From JALOOB01 sp040766655 (lineage in GTDB: Bacteria > Chloroflexota > Anaerolineae > CG2-30-64-16): a stretch of 64,000 nucleotides of DNA. The translations under genes were made by a program, and so were the position numbers. Positions 17,249-25,161 of the stretch are shown here, piece by piece (the stretch's first letter is position 1; each line of letters begins with the position of its first letter). The notes under the pieces are model-generated. The model searched no databases, had not been told where the DNA came from, and worked only from the letters and a program-made list of their open reading frames with translations. Where the stretch lies: NCBI GenBank assembly GCA_040766655.1, contig JAXGQB010000014.1, forward strand, positions 1 through 64,000. The letters are read 5' to 3'.

Positions 17249-18364
17249 TTAAGGTACGATCGTTATCGGGATGGGCACGAAGACAAGAACCAACACCACC
17301 AGCATGCCGAGCGCGAACACTCGTTGTCTGTCGGTCAGCTCCGTTATGTCATCCATCAGCGTGTCCTGCACCCGGCCGAACAGCAGCAGAAGCCCCAGCC
17401 AAAGCAACCACCCCTGCCATCTGAACGTCAGCAGAGCCAACCCAACGAGAGCCACCCACCCCAGCGTTCGTGCCCGCCGCGCACCCAACAGGGCATACGC
17501 GATGTGGCCGCCGTCCAACTGCCCCACCGGAATCAGGTTCAACCCTGTGACCAGCAGCCCGGCCCAACCCGCGAACGCGACCGGATGGATGATGACATCC
17601 ATACCCCCTGAGGGGAGCAACTGGCCGAAGACAGCGTACTTCAGCGCGGCATAGAGGATGGAGTTGCCCTCGATCCAGTACCCGCCTGCCGGCAGTGGCT
17701 CGAGGCGACTGAGATGCAGCCCGAGCAGCAGCACGGGAATCGTGACGAGCAGACCCGCTACTGGCCCCGCCGCACCGATCGCCAGCAGGTGGCGCTTGTT
17801 GCGAATCGGCGCCCCTGCGGTGATGACGGCCCCCATGGTGCCGAACGGACCGACAGGAAATGGCATGGGTATGAAGTACGGAAGGCTCGTCGGGCTGCCA
17901 TAGCGCCGGGCCACGAGGTAGTGGCCGAACTCGTGCGCGGTCAGGATGCCCAACAGCGCGGCGGTGAACGGCACGCCGTCCAGCAGGTTCAGATTGATCT
18001 CGGTGAGCCCCTCGACCATCTGTGCGCCGGTGAAGAGGCACGACAGGACCGTCAGGACGAAGAGAATCGCCGGTAACAGCACGCGGGTCGGGCGATCTCC
18101 GAACGTGACGGGCATGGCAAGCAGTTCGGTCCCGTCGGCCTCCGCCCGCTGCCGCAGCCAGGGCGTCCAGCCCAACGGCCGCAGCCGGTCGTTCAGGCGC
18201 TGCCATGCGTCGTCTGCTGGCAGGAGCAGGCGTCCCCGCACCCGCACCGAGTTGCCGGGGTCGATCCCCTCGGTCACGTCCTCGATGGCCAGGACATCGG
18301 AGGCCGCGCGCCGGACGTCGTCCGTCGAGTGAGAGGTCGCACCCCGGTCTTCTACTTCTCGCAT
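17249..18364 (-). CDS. Site-2 protease (M50) family membrane metalloprotease
   Basis: A 371-residue intramembrane zinc protease with six or more hydrophobic segments. The first zinc motif is HEFGH at 144-148 and the second is NLIPVGQLDGGH at about 276-287. It lacks a PDZ domain. A roughly 90-residue soluble N-terminal domain precedes the membrane part, as in EGY-like plant and cyanobacterial forms. Its ATG lies inside the end of ftsH, a 13-bp overlap in another frame, so the two membrane proteases are translated from one mRNA. Substrate unknown; S2P enzymes often release membrane-held regulators. Confidence 0.9.
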   Translation of the reverse strand: MREVEDRGATSHSTDDVRRAASDVLAIEDVTEGIDPGNSVRVRGRLLLPADDAWQRLNDRLRPLGWTPWLRQRAEADGTELLAMPVTFGDRPTRVLLPAILFVLTVLSCLFTGAQMVEGLTEINLNLLDGVPFTAALLGILTAHEFGHYLVARRYGSPTSLPYFIPMPFPVGPFGTMGAVITAGAPIRNKRHLLAIGAAGPVAGLLVTIPVLLLGLHLSRLEPLPAGGYWIEGNSILYAALKYAVFGQLLPSGGMDVIIHPVAFAGWAGLLVTGLNLIPVGQLDGGHIAYALLGARRARTLGWVALVGLALLTFRWQGWLLWLGLLLLFGRVQDTLMDDITELTDRQRVFALGMLVVLVLVFVPIPITIVP

Positions 18365-20319
18365 ACGCGCTCTTCGCCCGCCAGCGCGGCGGCGACCGCC
18401 GATCCGTCGACGCTTTCACACCGCAACAAGTCGTCGGTGAGCATATCCAACGCTTTCCGGTGCTGGGAGAGCAGCCCCTGTGCGCGCTCCGCCTGTTCGG
18501 TGACGATGCGCTTGATCTCCGCGTCGATGACATCGCGGGTTTCCGGGCTCAGCGCGCTGTTGTCTTCGACCGCGCCGCCAAGGTACTGCATCTGTTGGCC
18601 GGCATAGCGCACCCAGCCGAGCTTCTCGCTCATCCCCCACTCAGTCACCATCCGCCGGGCCAGCTCCGTGGCGCGCTGGATATCGTCGCTGGCGCCGGTG
18701 CTGATCTGCTCGTAAATGATGGTTTCAGCGGCTCGGCCGCCCATCATCACCGCGATGCGATCGAGAAGTTCCTCCTTGCGGATCAGGTAGCGATCCTCCT
18801 CAGGCATCTGGAGCGTGTAGCCCAGCGCGCCACGGCTGCGCGGCACGATGCTGATCTTGCTGACCGGGTCGGCATTGGGCACCAACGCGGCAATCAGGGC
18901 ATGCCCAGACTCATGGTACGCGACGGTGCGCTTAACGTCGTCATTCATCACGCGCGTCCGTTGCTCGAGCCCGGCAATGATCCTCTCGATGGCTTCTTCG
19001 AAATCCAATATCGTCACGTGCTCGGCATTGCGGCGCGCAGCCAACAAAGCGCTCTCGTTCATGATGTTGGCCAGGTCCGCGCCGCTGAAGCCGGGCGTCA
19101 TTCGAGCAGCGCGCTCGATATCGAAGTCCGGCGCGAGTGTGACGTTCTTGCTGTGGATGCGCAGGATCTGCTGCCGGCCGATCAGGTCCGGATTGCCGAC
19201 GATCACCTGTCGATCGAAACGACCCGCGCGCAGCAGCGCGGGATCCAACACCTCCGGCCGGTTGGTGGCGGCCATGATGATGACCGGGTTGGTCGCGTTG
19301 GTCGTGAAGCCGTCGATCTCGGAAAGCAACTGGTTCAATGTCTGCTCGCGCTCATCGTTTCCGCCCATGCGGATGACGCCGCCGCGGCTTTGGCCGATCG
19401 CGTCGATCTCATCGATGAAGACGACGGCGGGGGCCGCCTTCCGGGCCTGCTCGAACAAGTCCCTGACGCGCGCCGCCCCAACGCCGACGAACATCTCGAC
19501 GAACTCCGATCCGCTCGTCTCGAAGAAGGACACCCCGGCTTCGCCTGCGGTTGCCTTGGCCAGCAACGTCTTGCCTGTTCCGGGAGGCCCGACCAGCAGG
19601 ACACCCTTCGGAATGCGGCCGCCCAGCCTCTCAAACTGCTCGGGCTCCTTGAGAAACTGAATGATCTCCCGCAGCTCGCCGATGGCCTCGTCTGCGCCCC
19701 CGACGTCCTTGTAGGTCACGCCCACGTCCTCCGGCTTGACCTCTTGAGCCTTGCTCTTGCCGACACCGAAGATGCCGCCCAGGCCGCCACCGCCAAGCCC
19801 ACCGCCGGACGATGCGCGGGCTCTGAACAGAAGGTACCAGAAGCCGGCCAGCAGCAACAGAGGCAGGATCCACGACAACAGAAACGCGCCGACCGGGCTC
19901 GCAGGACGTGCAAACTGATACTGCACGCCGGCCGCCTGCAGGTCCTGGACGAGGTCGGGGTCGTTCTCCGGCTGGAAGAAGGTATCGAAGCGCTGGGTGG
20001 CCGGCGCGGCTGAGGCATCGGCCGAGCCCGTGGTGGACCCGCCGCCGTTTGCCGCTGAGGTGTCCGTCGTCTTCATATCGCCAAGAATCGCCGTGGGGCC
20101 GATCTCCACGCGTACGATCTCGCCGGCTGCGAGCTTCGCACGAAACTCGCTGTACGGAATCTCGACCGCCTGCATCGTCAGCGGCATCACAACGAACTGC
20201 TGAAACAACCAGAGAACCACCAGGCCGACCAGGATGTAGGTCAGGCCATAGCGCATCTGGCGCGCCATCTGTTCGTTGCGGTCATCGTCCTGTTCCGGCT
20301 TCTTATCCTTCTTATCCAT
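18352..20319 (-). CDS. ftsH: ATP-dependent zinc metalloprotease FtsH
   Basis: A 655-residue membrane AAA+ protease that extracts and degrades membrane and short-lived proteins. TM1 is at about 25-45 and TM2 at 143-165. Between them is an extracytoplasmic domain with a Gly/Ser/Thr/Ala-rich insert (about 85-108). The AAA domain has GPPGTGKT at 244-251, FIDEIDAIG near 301-309 and the SRH ATNRPEVLDPALLRAGRFDR region. The protease HESGH is at 469-473. I chose the ATG at 20319; the GTG just before it (20322) is closer to AAGGA and equally possible. It is preceded by a terminator for the corrinoid gene and overlaps the M50 protease downstream. Confidence 0.96.
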   Translation of the reverse strand: MDKKDKKPEQDDDRNEQMARQMRYGLTYILVGLVVLWLFQQFVVMPLTMQAVEIPYSEFRAKLAAGEIVRVEIGPTAILGDMKTTDTSAANGGGSTTGSADASAAPATQRFDTFFQPENDPDLVQDLQAAGVQYQFARPASPVGAFLLSWILPLLLLAGFWYLLFRARASSGGGLGGGGLGGIFGVGKSKAQEVKPEDVGVTYKDVGGADEAIGELREIIQFLKEPEQFERLGGRIPKGVLLVGPPGTGKTLLAKATAGEAGVSFFETSGSEFVEMFVGVGAARVRDLFEQARKAAPAVVFIDEIDAIGQSRGGVIRMGGNDEREQTLNQLLSEIDGFTTNATNPVIIMAATNRPEVLDPALLRAGRFDRQVIVGNPDLIGRQQILRIHSKNVTLAPDFDIERAARMTPGFSGADLANIMNESALLAARRNAEHVTILDFEEAIERIIAGLEQRTRVMNDDVKRTVAYHESGHALIAALVPNADPVSKISIVPRSRGALGYTLQMPEEDRYLIRKEELLDRIAVMMGGRAAETIIYEQISTGASDDIQRATELARRMVTEWGMSEKLGWVRYAGQQMQYLGGAVEDNSALSPETRDVIDAEIKRIVTEQAERAQGLLSQHRKALDMLTDDLLRCESVDGSAVAAALAGEERVCEK

Positions 20320-20424
20320 CACTTGGCATCCTTTGGGTCAATTTCAACGTGTCCGAAGATGATCGCGTAATCGTGCTGCCGTGTCTGTGCTTGCGCGCAC
20401 CAATCACGAGGGGCGGCGTCGGGG

Positions 20425-20463
20425 CACAAACAAAGACAACCGAGACTGGCGGTCTCGGTTGTC
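20425..20463 (-). terminator. Intrinsic terminator after the corrinoid protein gene
   Basis: A 12-bp perfect stem (20435-20446 with 20452-20463) closes on a five-base loop. On the minus strand it is followed directly by TTTGTTTG, so it terminates the corrinoid gene before ftsH. Confidence 0.8.
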
Positions 20464-20487
20464 ATCGAGTTAAGGTCACGAAGCCGA

Positions 20488-21120
20488 TCAGCCCAGCAGT
20501 GACTTAGCAAGACGGACCGCAGACGAAGCATCGGGGCTGTAGCCATCTGCGCCGATCTGCTTTGCGTAACCGTCAGTGACGGGTGCGCCGCCGATCATCA
20601 CCTTCACCTTGTCCCGCAGGCCTGCTTCTTGCAGCGCCTTGATCGTGCCACTCATCGAAGGCATCGTGGTCGTCAGCAGCGCGGACATGCCGATCAGCTG
20701 CGGCTGGTGCTCATGCACTGCCTTCATGAACTTGTCTGGTGCGACATCGGTGCCCAGGTCAACGACCTCGAAGCCCGCGCCCTCGAGCATCATCGATACC
20801 AGGTTCTTCCCGATATCGTGCAGGTCGCCCTTCACCGTGCCCATGATGATCTTGCCGGCCGGTTCTGCGCCGGATTCGGCCAGGAGCGGTTTCAGCAGCG
20901 AGAGCCCGGACTGCATGGCCCGCGCTGAAACCAGCATCTCGGGCACGAAGTACTCGTTCTCCTCGAAGAGACGTCCGACCTCGCCCATGGCTGCGATCAG
21001 GCCATCCTTCAGAATAGCGTCGGCCGTCAGACCTGCACCCAGAGCAGCCTTGACTCCGGCCTGAGCTCCCCCCGCGTCTCCGTCCAGGACTGCCTGGTAG
21101 ATCGATTCCAAGTGAGTCAC
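20488..21120 (-). CDS. Corrinoid (B12-binding) methyltransfer protein
   Basis: A 210-residue methylcobalamin carrier of the MtaC/MtbC/MttC type. A helical cap domain (1-88) is followed by a B12-binding Rossmann domain with the cobalt-ligand motif D99-x-H101-x-x-G104 in KGDLHDIGKN and downstream SALLTTTM and GGAPVTDGYAKQIGADGY. It should carry methyl groups between a substrate methyltransferase and a THF methyltransferase. Neither partner gene is in the window. GTG start at 21120 has AGGAGG four bases upstream. It has its own promoter and terminator, so it is expressed alone. Confidence 0.92.
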   Translation of the reverse strand: MTHLESIYQAVLDGDAGGAQAGVKAALGAGLTADAILKDGLIAAMGEVGRLFEENEYFVPEMLVSARAMQSGLSLLKPLLAESGAEPAGKIIMGTVKGDLHDIGKNLVSMMLEGAGFEVVDLGTDVAPDKFMKAVHEHQPQLIGMSALLTTTMPSMSGTIKALQEAGLRDKVKVMIGGAPVTDGYAKQIGADGYSPDASSAVRLAKSLLG

Positions 21121-21200
21121 AGTTCCTCCTACTTGAACTTCAGCGTGATTTAGCAGCTTGCCGACAGCTCGGCCGGCTGCCCTTCTTCAGTCCGCACAGC

Positions 21201-21229
21201 ACTATACGTTAAAGCGTGAGGCCGGACAA
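21201..21229 (-). promoter_or_regulatory. Promoter for the corrinoid protein gene
   Basis: Minus-strand TTGTCC (21229-21224) and TATAGT (21206-21201) with 17 bases between. The 80-base leader shows no cobalamin riboswitch feature that I recognise. Confidence 0.45.
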
Positions 21230-21356
21230 TGACGTTAATCACCTAGGGCGTAACCTTATGGTGCGCCGTCGCACGAATCATTGTCGCAAGCAAGGGCAAT
21301 CTGCTTCAAGGCGGCCTGCTTCGTCCTGAAGCCAGCAGACGACGATCGTGCGGCGA

Positions 21357-22721
21357 TCACAGCGTCTGGACCACGTTGCGCAGCCAGAGGCCTGATCGGA
21401 AGCGCCACATGGCCAGGATGAACTTGGCCAGCTCGTCTCCTGCCAGGACCAATACGAGGACGAAGTAGACGGGCCAGCGCAGCACGAACGCCCCAAGCAG
21501 GGCAAGCGGGATGCCGAGCAGCCACATCGGCAGGGTGTCGATCGCCAGGCCGAAGCGCGTGTCACCGCCACTGCGAAGGATGCCGATGACGATGACGAGG
21601 TTGGCGGCCTTCAGCCACAATGCGGTCGACATCACTGTCATCACGCCGCGTGCGTACGCAACTGCCTCGGGGGAGATGTTGTAGGCCCCGAGGATGAAGC
21701 GCGATGCGCCGAAGACGAGTCCCCCCACGCCAAGCCCAACGGCAATCGCGAGCGCGAGGAACTTCCGGGCATAGTCACGCGCCACATGGACTTCGCCGCT
21801 ACCGATGGCATTGCCCAGGATGATCGCGCATGCGTTGCCCATGCCGAACAGCGGCACCAGCGCCACTCCCTCGATGGTGCTCGCGATGTTCACGGCCGCC
21901 ACCGAGTCTGTCCCGATGCGCGCGTAGATGCCCGCATAGACGTTCGTCCCTAATGCCCAGATCACTTCGTTCAGGATCACAGGCGTGGTCGTGACGGCCA
22001 CTGCCCGGATGAAGGTGCGGTCGATCCCGCGAAAGTCGCTCAGGTGCAGGACGGGAGGCAGGCGAAGATGATAGGTCAGCGCGAGCAGCACGACGCATTC
22101 GAAGAGCCGGGCGATGACCGTCGCCACCGCGGCCCCGACGATCCCCATCTGCGGCAGGCCAAGGTGGCCGAAGATGAGCGAGTAGGCCAGTACTGTCTTC
22201 AGGCTCAACGCGATCACGCTGATGGTCACGGGCAATCGCACGTTGCGTGTCGTCCGAAGTATGATGCCGAACATCGTGGACAACGCGGTGAACACGTATG
22301 AGAGCGCGACGATCCGCAGATACGGGGCGCCCAGGTCGATGACCTGTTGGTCCGCGGTGTAGAGTCGCAACACGGTGTACGGCGCGCTGAAGGCGACGAT
22401 CGCGGAGATGATGCTCCCGATCAGGCCAATTGCGAGCCCGATGCCGAAGGCCCGCCGCAGGTTGCCGAGGTCATGCCGGCCCCAGAACTGCGCGGTGAAG
22501 ATCGCCGTGCCGCTGCCGGTGCCGAACAGGAACAGGTTGATCAGGTACGTCCACTGGTTCGACAGCGCCACCGCCGCTACGTGCGTTTCGCCCAGCTGTC
22601 CGATCAGCAGCACGTCAACCGCGTTCAGCAGGTTGAAGAACAGTGACTGGACTGCGATGGGAAGCGCCACCCGCAGCATGACTGAGTAGAATTTGCGGTC
22701 GGAGAACAGCTCGGCAAGCAT
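21357..22721 (-). CDS. MATE family multidrug/organic-cation efflux transporter
   Basis: A 454-residue membrane transporter with about 12 hydrophobic helices in two repeated halves, the MatE fold. It probably exports cationic compounds in exchange for Na+ or H+. The N-terminus (MLAELFSDRKFYSVMLRVA then LPIAVQSLFFNLLNAVD) is typical of the family. The ATG at 22721 fits the family start; another ATG seven codons upstream is possible and neither has a clear SD. A 5-bp inverted repeat (GGTAC/GTACC, 22724-22737) lies just upstream of 22721. Substrate is not predictable. Confidence 0.88.
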   Translation of the reverse strand: MLAELFSDRKFYSVMLRVALPIAVQSLFFNLLNAVDVLLIGQLGETHVAAVALSNQWTYLINLFLFGTGSGTAIFTAQFWGRHDLGNLRRAFGIGLAIGLIGSIISAIVAFSAPYTVLRLYTADQQVIDLGAPYLRIVALSYVFTALSTMFGIILRTTRNVRLPVTISVIALSLKTVLAYSLIFGHLGLPQMGIVGAAVATVIARLFECVVLLALTYHLRLPPVLHLSDFRGIDRTFIRAVAVTTTPVILNEVIWALGTNVYAGIYARIGTDSVAAVNIASTIEGVALVPLFGMGNACAIILGNAIGSGEVHVARDYARKFLALAIAVGLGVGGLVFGASRFILGAYNISPEAVAYARGVMTVMSTALWLKAANLVIVIGILRSGGDTRFGLAIDTLPMWLLGIPLALLGAFVLRWPVYFVLVLVLAGDELAKFILAMWRFRSGLWLRNVVQTL

Positions 22722-22810
22722 AAGGTACCAGTGTACCACCATGTCCGGGGAACGCTAAGATGTGGCGCGCCTCCTGCACATGGGCCCGATCGGAATCCGT
22801 GCTGAGCGTT

Positions 22811-22839
22811 TTGGTTGCGCTTCCTGTCACGAGTATAAT
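22811..22839 (+). promoter_or_regulatory. Promoter for the sco-pcuAC pair
   Basis: TTGGTT (22811-22816) and a perfect TATAAT (22834-22839) are 17 bases apart, about 40 bases before the sco start. Confidence 0.65.
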
Positions 22840-22880
22840 GAGGCCTGTCAACCGGCTCAGCAATCCGAAAGGATCGCCCC

Positions 22881-23471
22881 ATGGTCCGTCACCCGAAGTC
22901 AGTGGCCCTGCTGCTGGTGCTCCTCGTCCTGCTAAGTGGATGCAGTCAGTATCGCTTCCACGGCATTCCCTACGAGCACCGGATGGCAGCGCCTGCCATC
23001 ATCGGGCAGAACCACGATGGCTCGCCCTTCGACCTCGCAGCGCTTCGTGGGAAGGCCGTGCTGCTCTTCTTCGGCTACACATCCTGCCCTGACGTCTGCC
23101 CGACCACACTGGCCGAGATGCGCGTGCTCTATGCCAACCTGGGAGAACGAGCAACCAACACGGCCGTCGTCTTCGTCAGCGTGGACCCCGAGCGCGACAC
23201 GGTCAGCCGATTGGGCGAGTATGTCCCTCTCTTCAATCCCAACTTCTACGGGGTGCATGTGAGCGAGGAGCAGCTCGAGGCCATCAAGCCGGCCTACGGC
23301 GTCGTGGCGGAGAAGGTGTACTACAAGCCCGAAGATACGGCTGCCGGATACTCCGTCGACCACACGGCGCGTCTCTATCTGATCAGCCCTGCGACGCAGC
23401 TGATCACGTCATACCCCTATGGATCGGACATCACGAAGATTCAAGAAGACGTGGAATTCTTGCTCAAATAA
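22881..23471 (+). CDS. SCO1/SenC family copper-delivery lipoprotein
   Basis: A 196-residue thioredoxin-fold lipoprotein that delivers copper to, or reduces, the CuA centre of cytochrome oxidase. The signal peptide ends in the lipobox LLSGC21. The copper motif CPDVC is at 69-73 with the third ligand His at about 161 in SVDHTARLYL. ATG at 22881 has AAAGGA about 9 bases upstream and a strong promoter. It is followed 11 bases later by a PCuAC gene, a functional pair. No oxidase subunit lies in the window. Confidence 0.94.
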   Translation: MVRHPKSVALLLVLLVLLSGCSQYRFHGIPYEHRMAAPAIIGQNHDGSPFDLAALRGKAVLLFFGYTSCPDVCPTTLAEMRVLYANLGERATNTAVVFVSVDPERDTVSRLGEYVPLFNPNFYGVHVSEEQLEAIKPAYGVVAEKVYYKPEDTAAGYSVDHTARLYLISPATQLITSYPYGSDITKIQEDVEFLLK

Positions 23472-23482
23472 GGGGGAAAGCC

Positions 23483-23944
23483 ATGCACGTCTCAGCCCAC
23501 TGTCGGCTTGCATTCGTCATCACCATCGTCGTCCTGCTCGCAGGGTGTACCGCAATACCCGGCGCCAACTCCACGCAGCCTGCGTCAGGGGTCACTGTCT
23601 CTGAGCCCTTTGCCAGGCCATCTCCGTCGGAGGGCGGCAACGGCGGGGCCTTCATGACGATCACCAGCCGGGGAGGAGCAGACCGCCTCGTCGGTGCATC
23701 GAGCGCGTGGGCGCAGACCGTCGAGCTTCACGAAACCATCAACGATGGGGGCGTGATGAAGATGCGCCCCGTCCCCTCGGGCTTCGAGGTTCCTGCCACG
23801 GGCGCCTTGGAGCTGAAGCCAGGCGGCAAGCACGTCATGCTGATCGGCCTGACGAAGCCCATGGTGGGCGGCGAGGAGATAGAGATCACGCTCCAGTTCG
23901 AGAAGTCGGGGGAAGTGACGGTGAAGGTGCCGGTGAGGCAGTAG
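23483..23944 (+). CDS. PCuAC-type periplasmic copper chaperone lipoprotein
   Basis: A 153-residue lipoprotein with lipobox LLAGC22 and the PCuAC fold. The copper-binding pattern H(x)nM...HxM is present: His83 in ELHETI, Met92/Met94 in GGVMKMRP, and His117/Met119 in GGKHVMLIGL. It should hand Cu(I) to SCO or straight to the oxidase CuA site. It is cotranscribed with sco. ATG at 23483 follows GGGGGAAAG. The gene ends 19 bases from the convergent DUF3037 gene. Confidence 0.93.
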   Translation: MHVSAHCRLAFVITIVVLLAGCTAIPGANSTQPASGVTVSEPFARPSPSEGGNGGAFMTITSRGGADRLVGASSAWAQTVELHETINDGGVMKMRPVPSGFEVPATGALELKPGGKHVMLIGLTKPMVGGEEIEITLQFEKSGEVTVKVPVRQ

Positions 23945-23963
23945 CAGTACACCCTGTTCTCGA

Positions 23964-24362
23964 TCAGTCGCGCACGGTGGCGGTTACGAGGCGCTCGAAC
24001 AGCGCGTCCAGGCTCGCCTGCGGGTCCAGGCTCAGTCCCGGGTGCACAGGTGACGGTTGAACCACCGTATTGCGCGGCGACGTCAGCCAGCGAAATCGCT
24101 CGGCCTGGGAGAGCGCGCCGATCTCTCCGGCATCGCGATCGCCGGCCACGATGCGCTGGATCAGGTCCAGGTGCCGGCGAATCTCGCAGACGTCGGCGCG
24201 AGGTGCCAGCAAGAGCAGACGCGGTTCATCCAGCTCGATCCTGGCGCCCAGGAAACGGTGCTGCTTGCAGAAGAGAAGCACACCGACGTTGATGAACTCC
24301 TCTCGCTCGATGCAGGGCACCAGGCGTACGATGCTGTACTCATAAGGTGCGAGAACGGGCAT
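23964..24362 (-). CDS. DUF3037 domain protein
   Basis: A 132-residue protein that matches the DUF3037 pattern: an N-terminal YEYSIVRLVPCIEREEFINVGVLL segment (conserved start of the family) and a helical rest. Function is unknown in the family as I know it. It lies downstream of a HipA-like kinase gene and overlaps it by 23 bp, a partnership seen in many genomes (recalled, not searched here). The ATG at 24362 has GAGG six bases upstream; a TTG six codons earlier is less likely. Confidence 0.85.
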   Translation of the reverse strand: MPVLAPYEYSIVRLVPCIEREEFINVGVLLFCKQHRFLGARIELDEPRLLLLAPRADVCEIRRHLDLIQRIVAGDRDAGEIGALSQAERFRWLTSPRNTVVQPSPVHPGLSLDPQASLDALFERLVTATVRD

Positions 24363-25125
24363 GCTCGGCCTCGTCGACAAACACTTCGGATGCTGCCAAC
24401 CGATCGGTCAGCCAGCGCGTGTATCCGGTCTGCAGTTCGGCAGCAGAGTGGCCATCTGCCAGCCAGGCTTCCGGGACGCGATCCACGAGCTCGCCGAAGA
24501 ACTCCCCAGACAGTCTTGACTTCATTTCCCCGTCGATCTCATCGATCGATCCGGCGAAGGGAAGGAGCGCGTGGTCCTTCACCAGCGCGAAGGGCGTCAG
24601 CGCGCGCTCGGGCTGAAGGAGCCACTTTGGGTTGTGGTGGAAGAACAGCGCCGCGCCGTGGTCGATCAGCCACAGGCGCCTTTCGTGCAGCAGGATGTTG
24701 ACGTTCCGCAGGGTTCGATCCACGTTTGTGACGAAGGCGTCGAACCAGACGACAGCCGCCGCCTCATCCGGTGACGGGGGCGGCTTGAGCAGCGGGCTGT
24801 ACTCGAGTGAGTCAGGCAGGAACCGCATCCCCAGGTTGAGTCCGGAGCTTGCATTGAGCATCTCACGGATCTCCTGATGAGCCTCGCCCATGCCGAAGTT
24901 CGGCGCAACCTGGACCAGTGCAAGCTCGGGAATACGCAATCCCAGCGCACGACCTATCTCGCCCGCCAACAGCTCCGCAATCAGGGCCCGGCGGCCCTGG
25001 GCAGCCGCATGGAACTTGAGCACATACAGCTCGCCGTCGTCGGCCTCGACCAACGCGGGCACGGAGCCGCCCTGGCGAAACGGCTGGATATAGCGAACGG
25101 CCGTCAGGATCGATGACTGCAACAT
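24340..25125 (-). CDS. HipA-like kinase domain protein
   Basis: A 261-residue protein of the HipA-like kinase group without the N-terminal subdomain of classical HipA and without a HipB gene. Kinase elements are visible: Lys37 in LYVLKFH (ATP-binding lysine), a catalytic-loop-like TNVDRTLRNVNILL at 133-146 with Asp136 and Asn141/143, and LWLIDHG at 151-157 with Asp155 in the DFG position. It probably phosphorylates a protein or small molecule; the target is unknown. ATG at 25125 has GGAGG five bases upstream. The gene overlaps the DUF3037 gene that follows. Confidence 0.82.
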   Translation of the reverse strand: MLQSSILTAVRYIQPFRQGGSVPALVEADDGELYVLKFHAAAQGRRALIAELLAGEIGRALGLRIPELALVQVAPNFGMGEAHQEIREMLNASSGLNLGMRFLPDSLEYSPLLKPPPSPDEAAAVVWFDAFVTNVDRTLRNVNILLHERRLWLIDHGAALFFHHNPKWLLQPERALTPFALVKDHALLPFAGSIDEIDGEMKSRLSGEFFGELVDRVPEAWLADGHSAAELQTGYTRWLTDRLAASEVFVDEAEHARSRTL

Positions 25126-25161
25126 CCCCACCTCCGAGCGCCATTCTATCACAGTGACGCC

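Noticed and set aside
21121..21356. Cobalamin riboswitch before the corrinoid gene
   Set aside because: No B12-box-like sequence or suitable stem set was seen in the leader.
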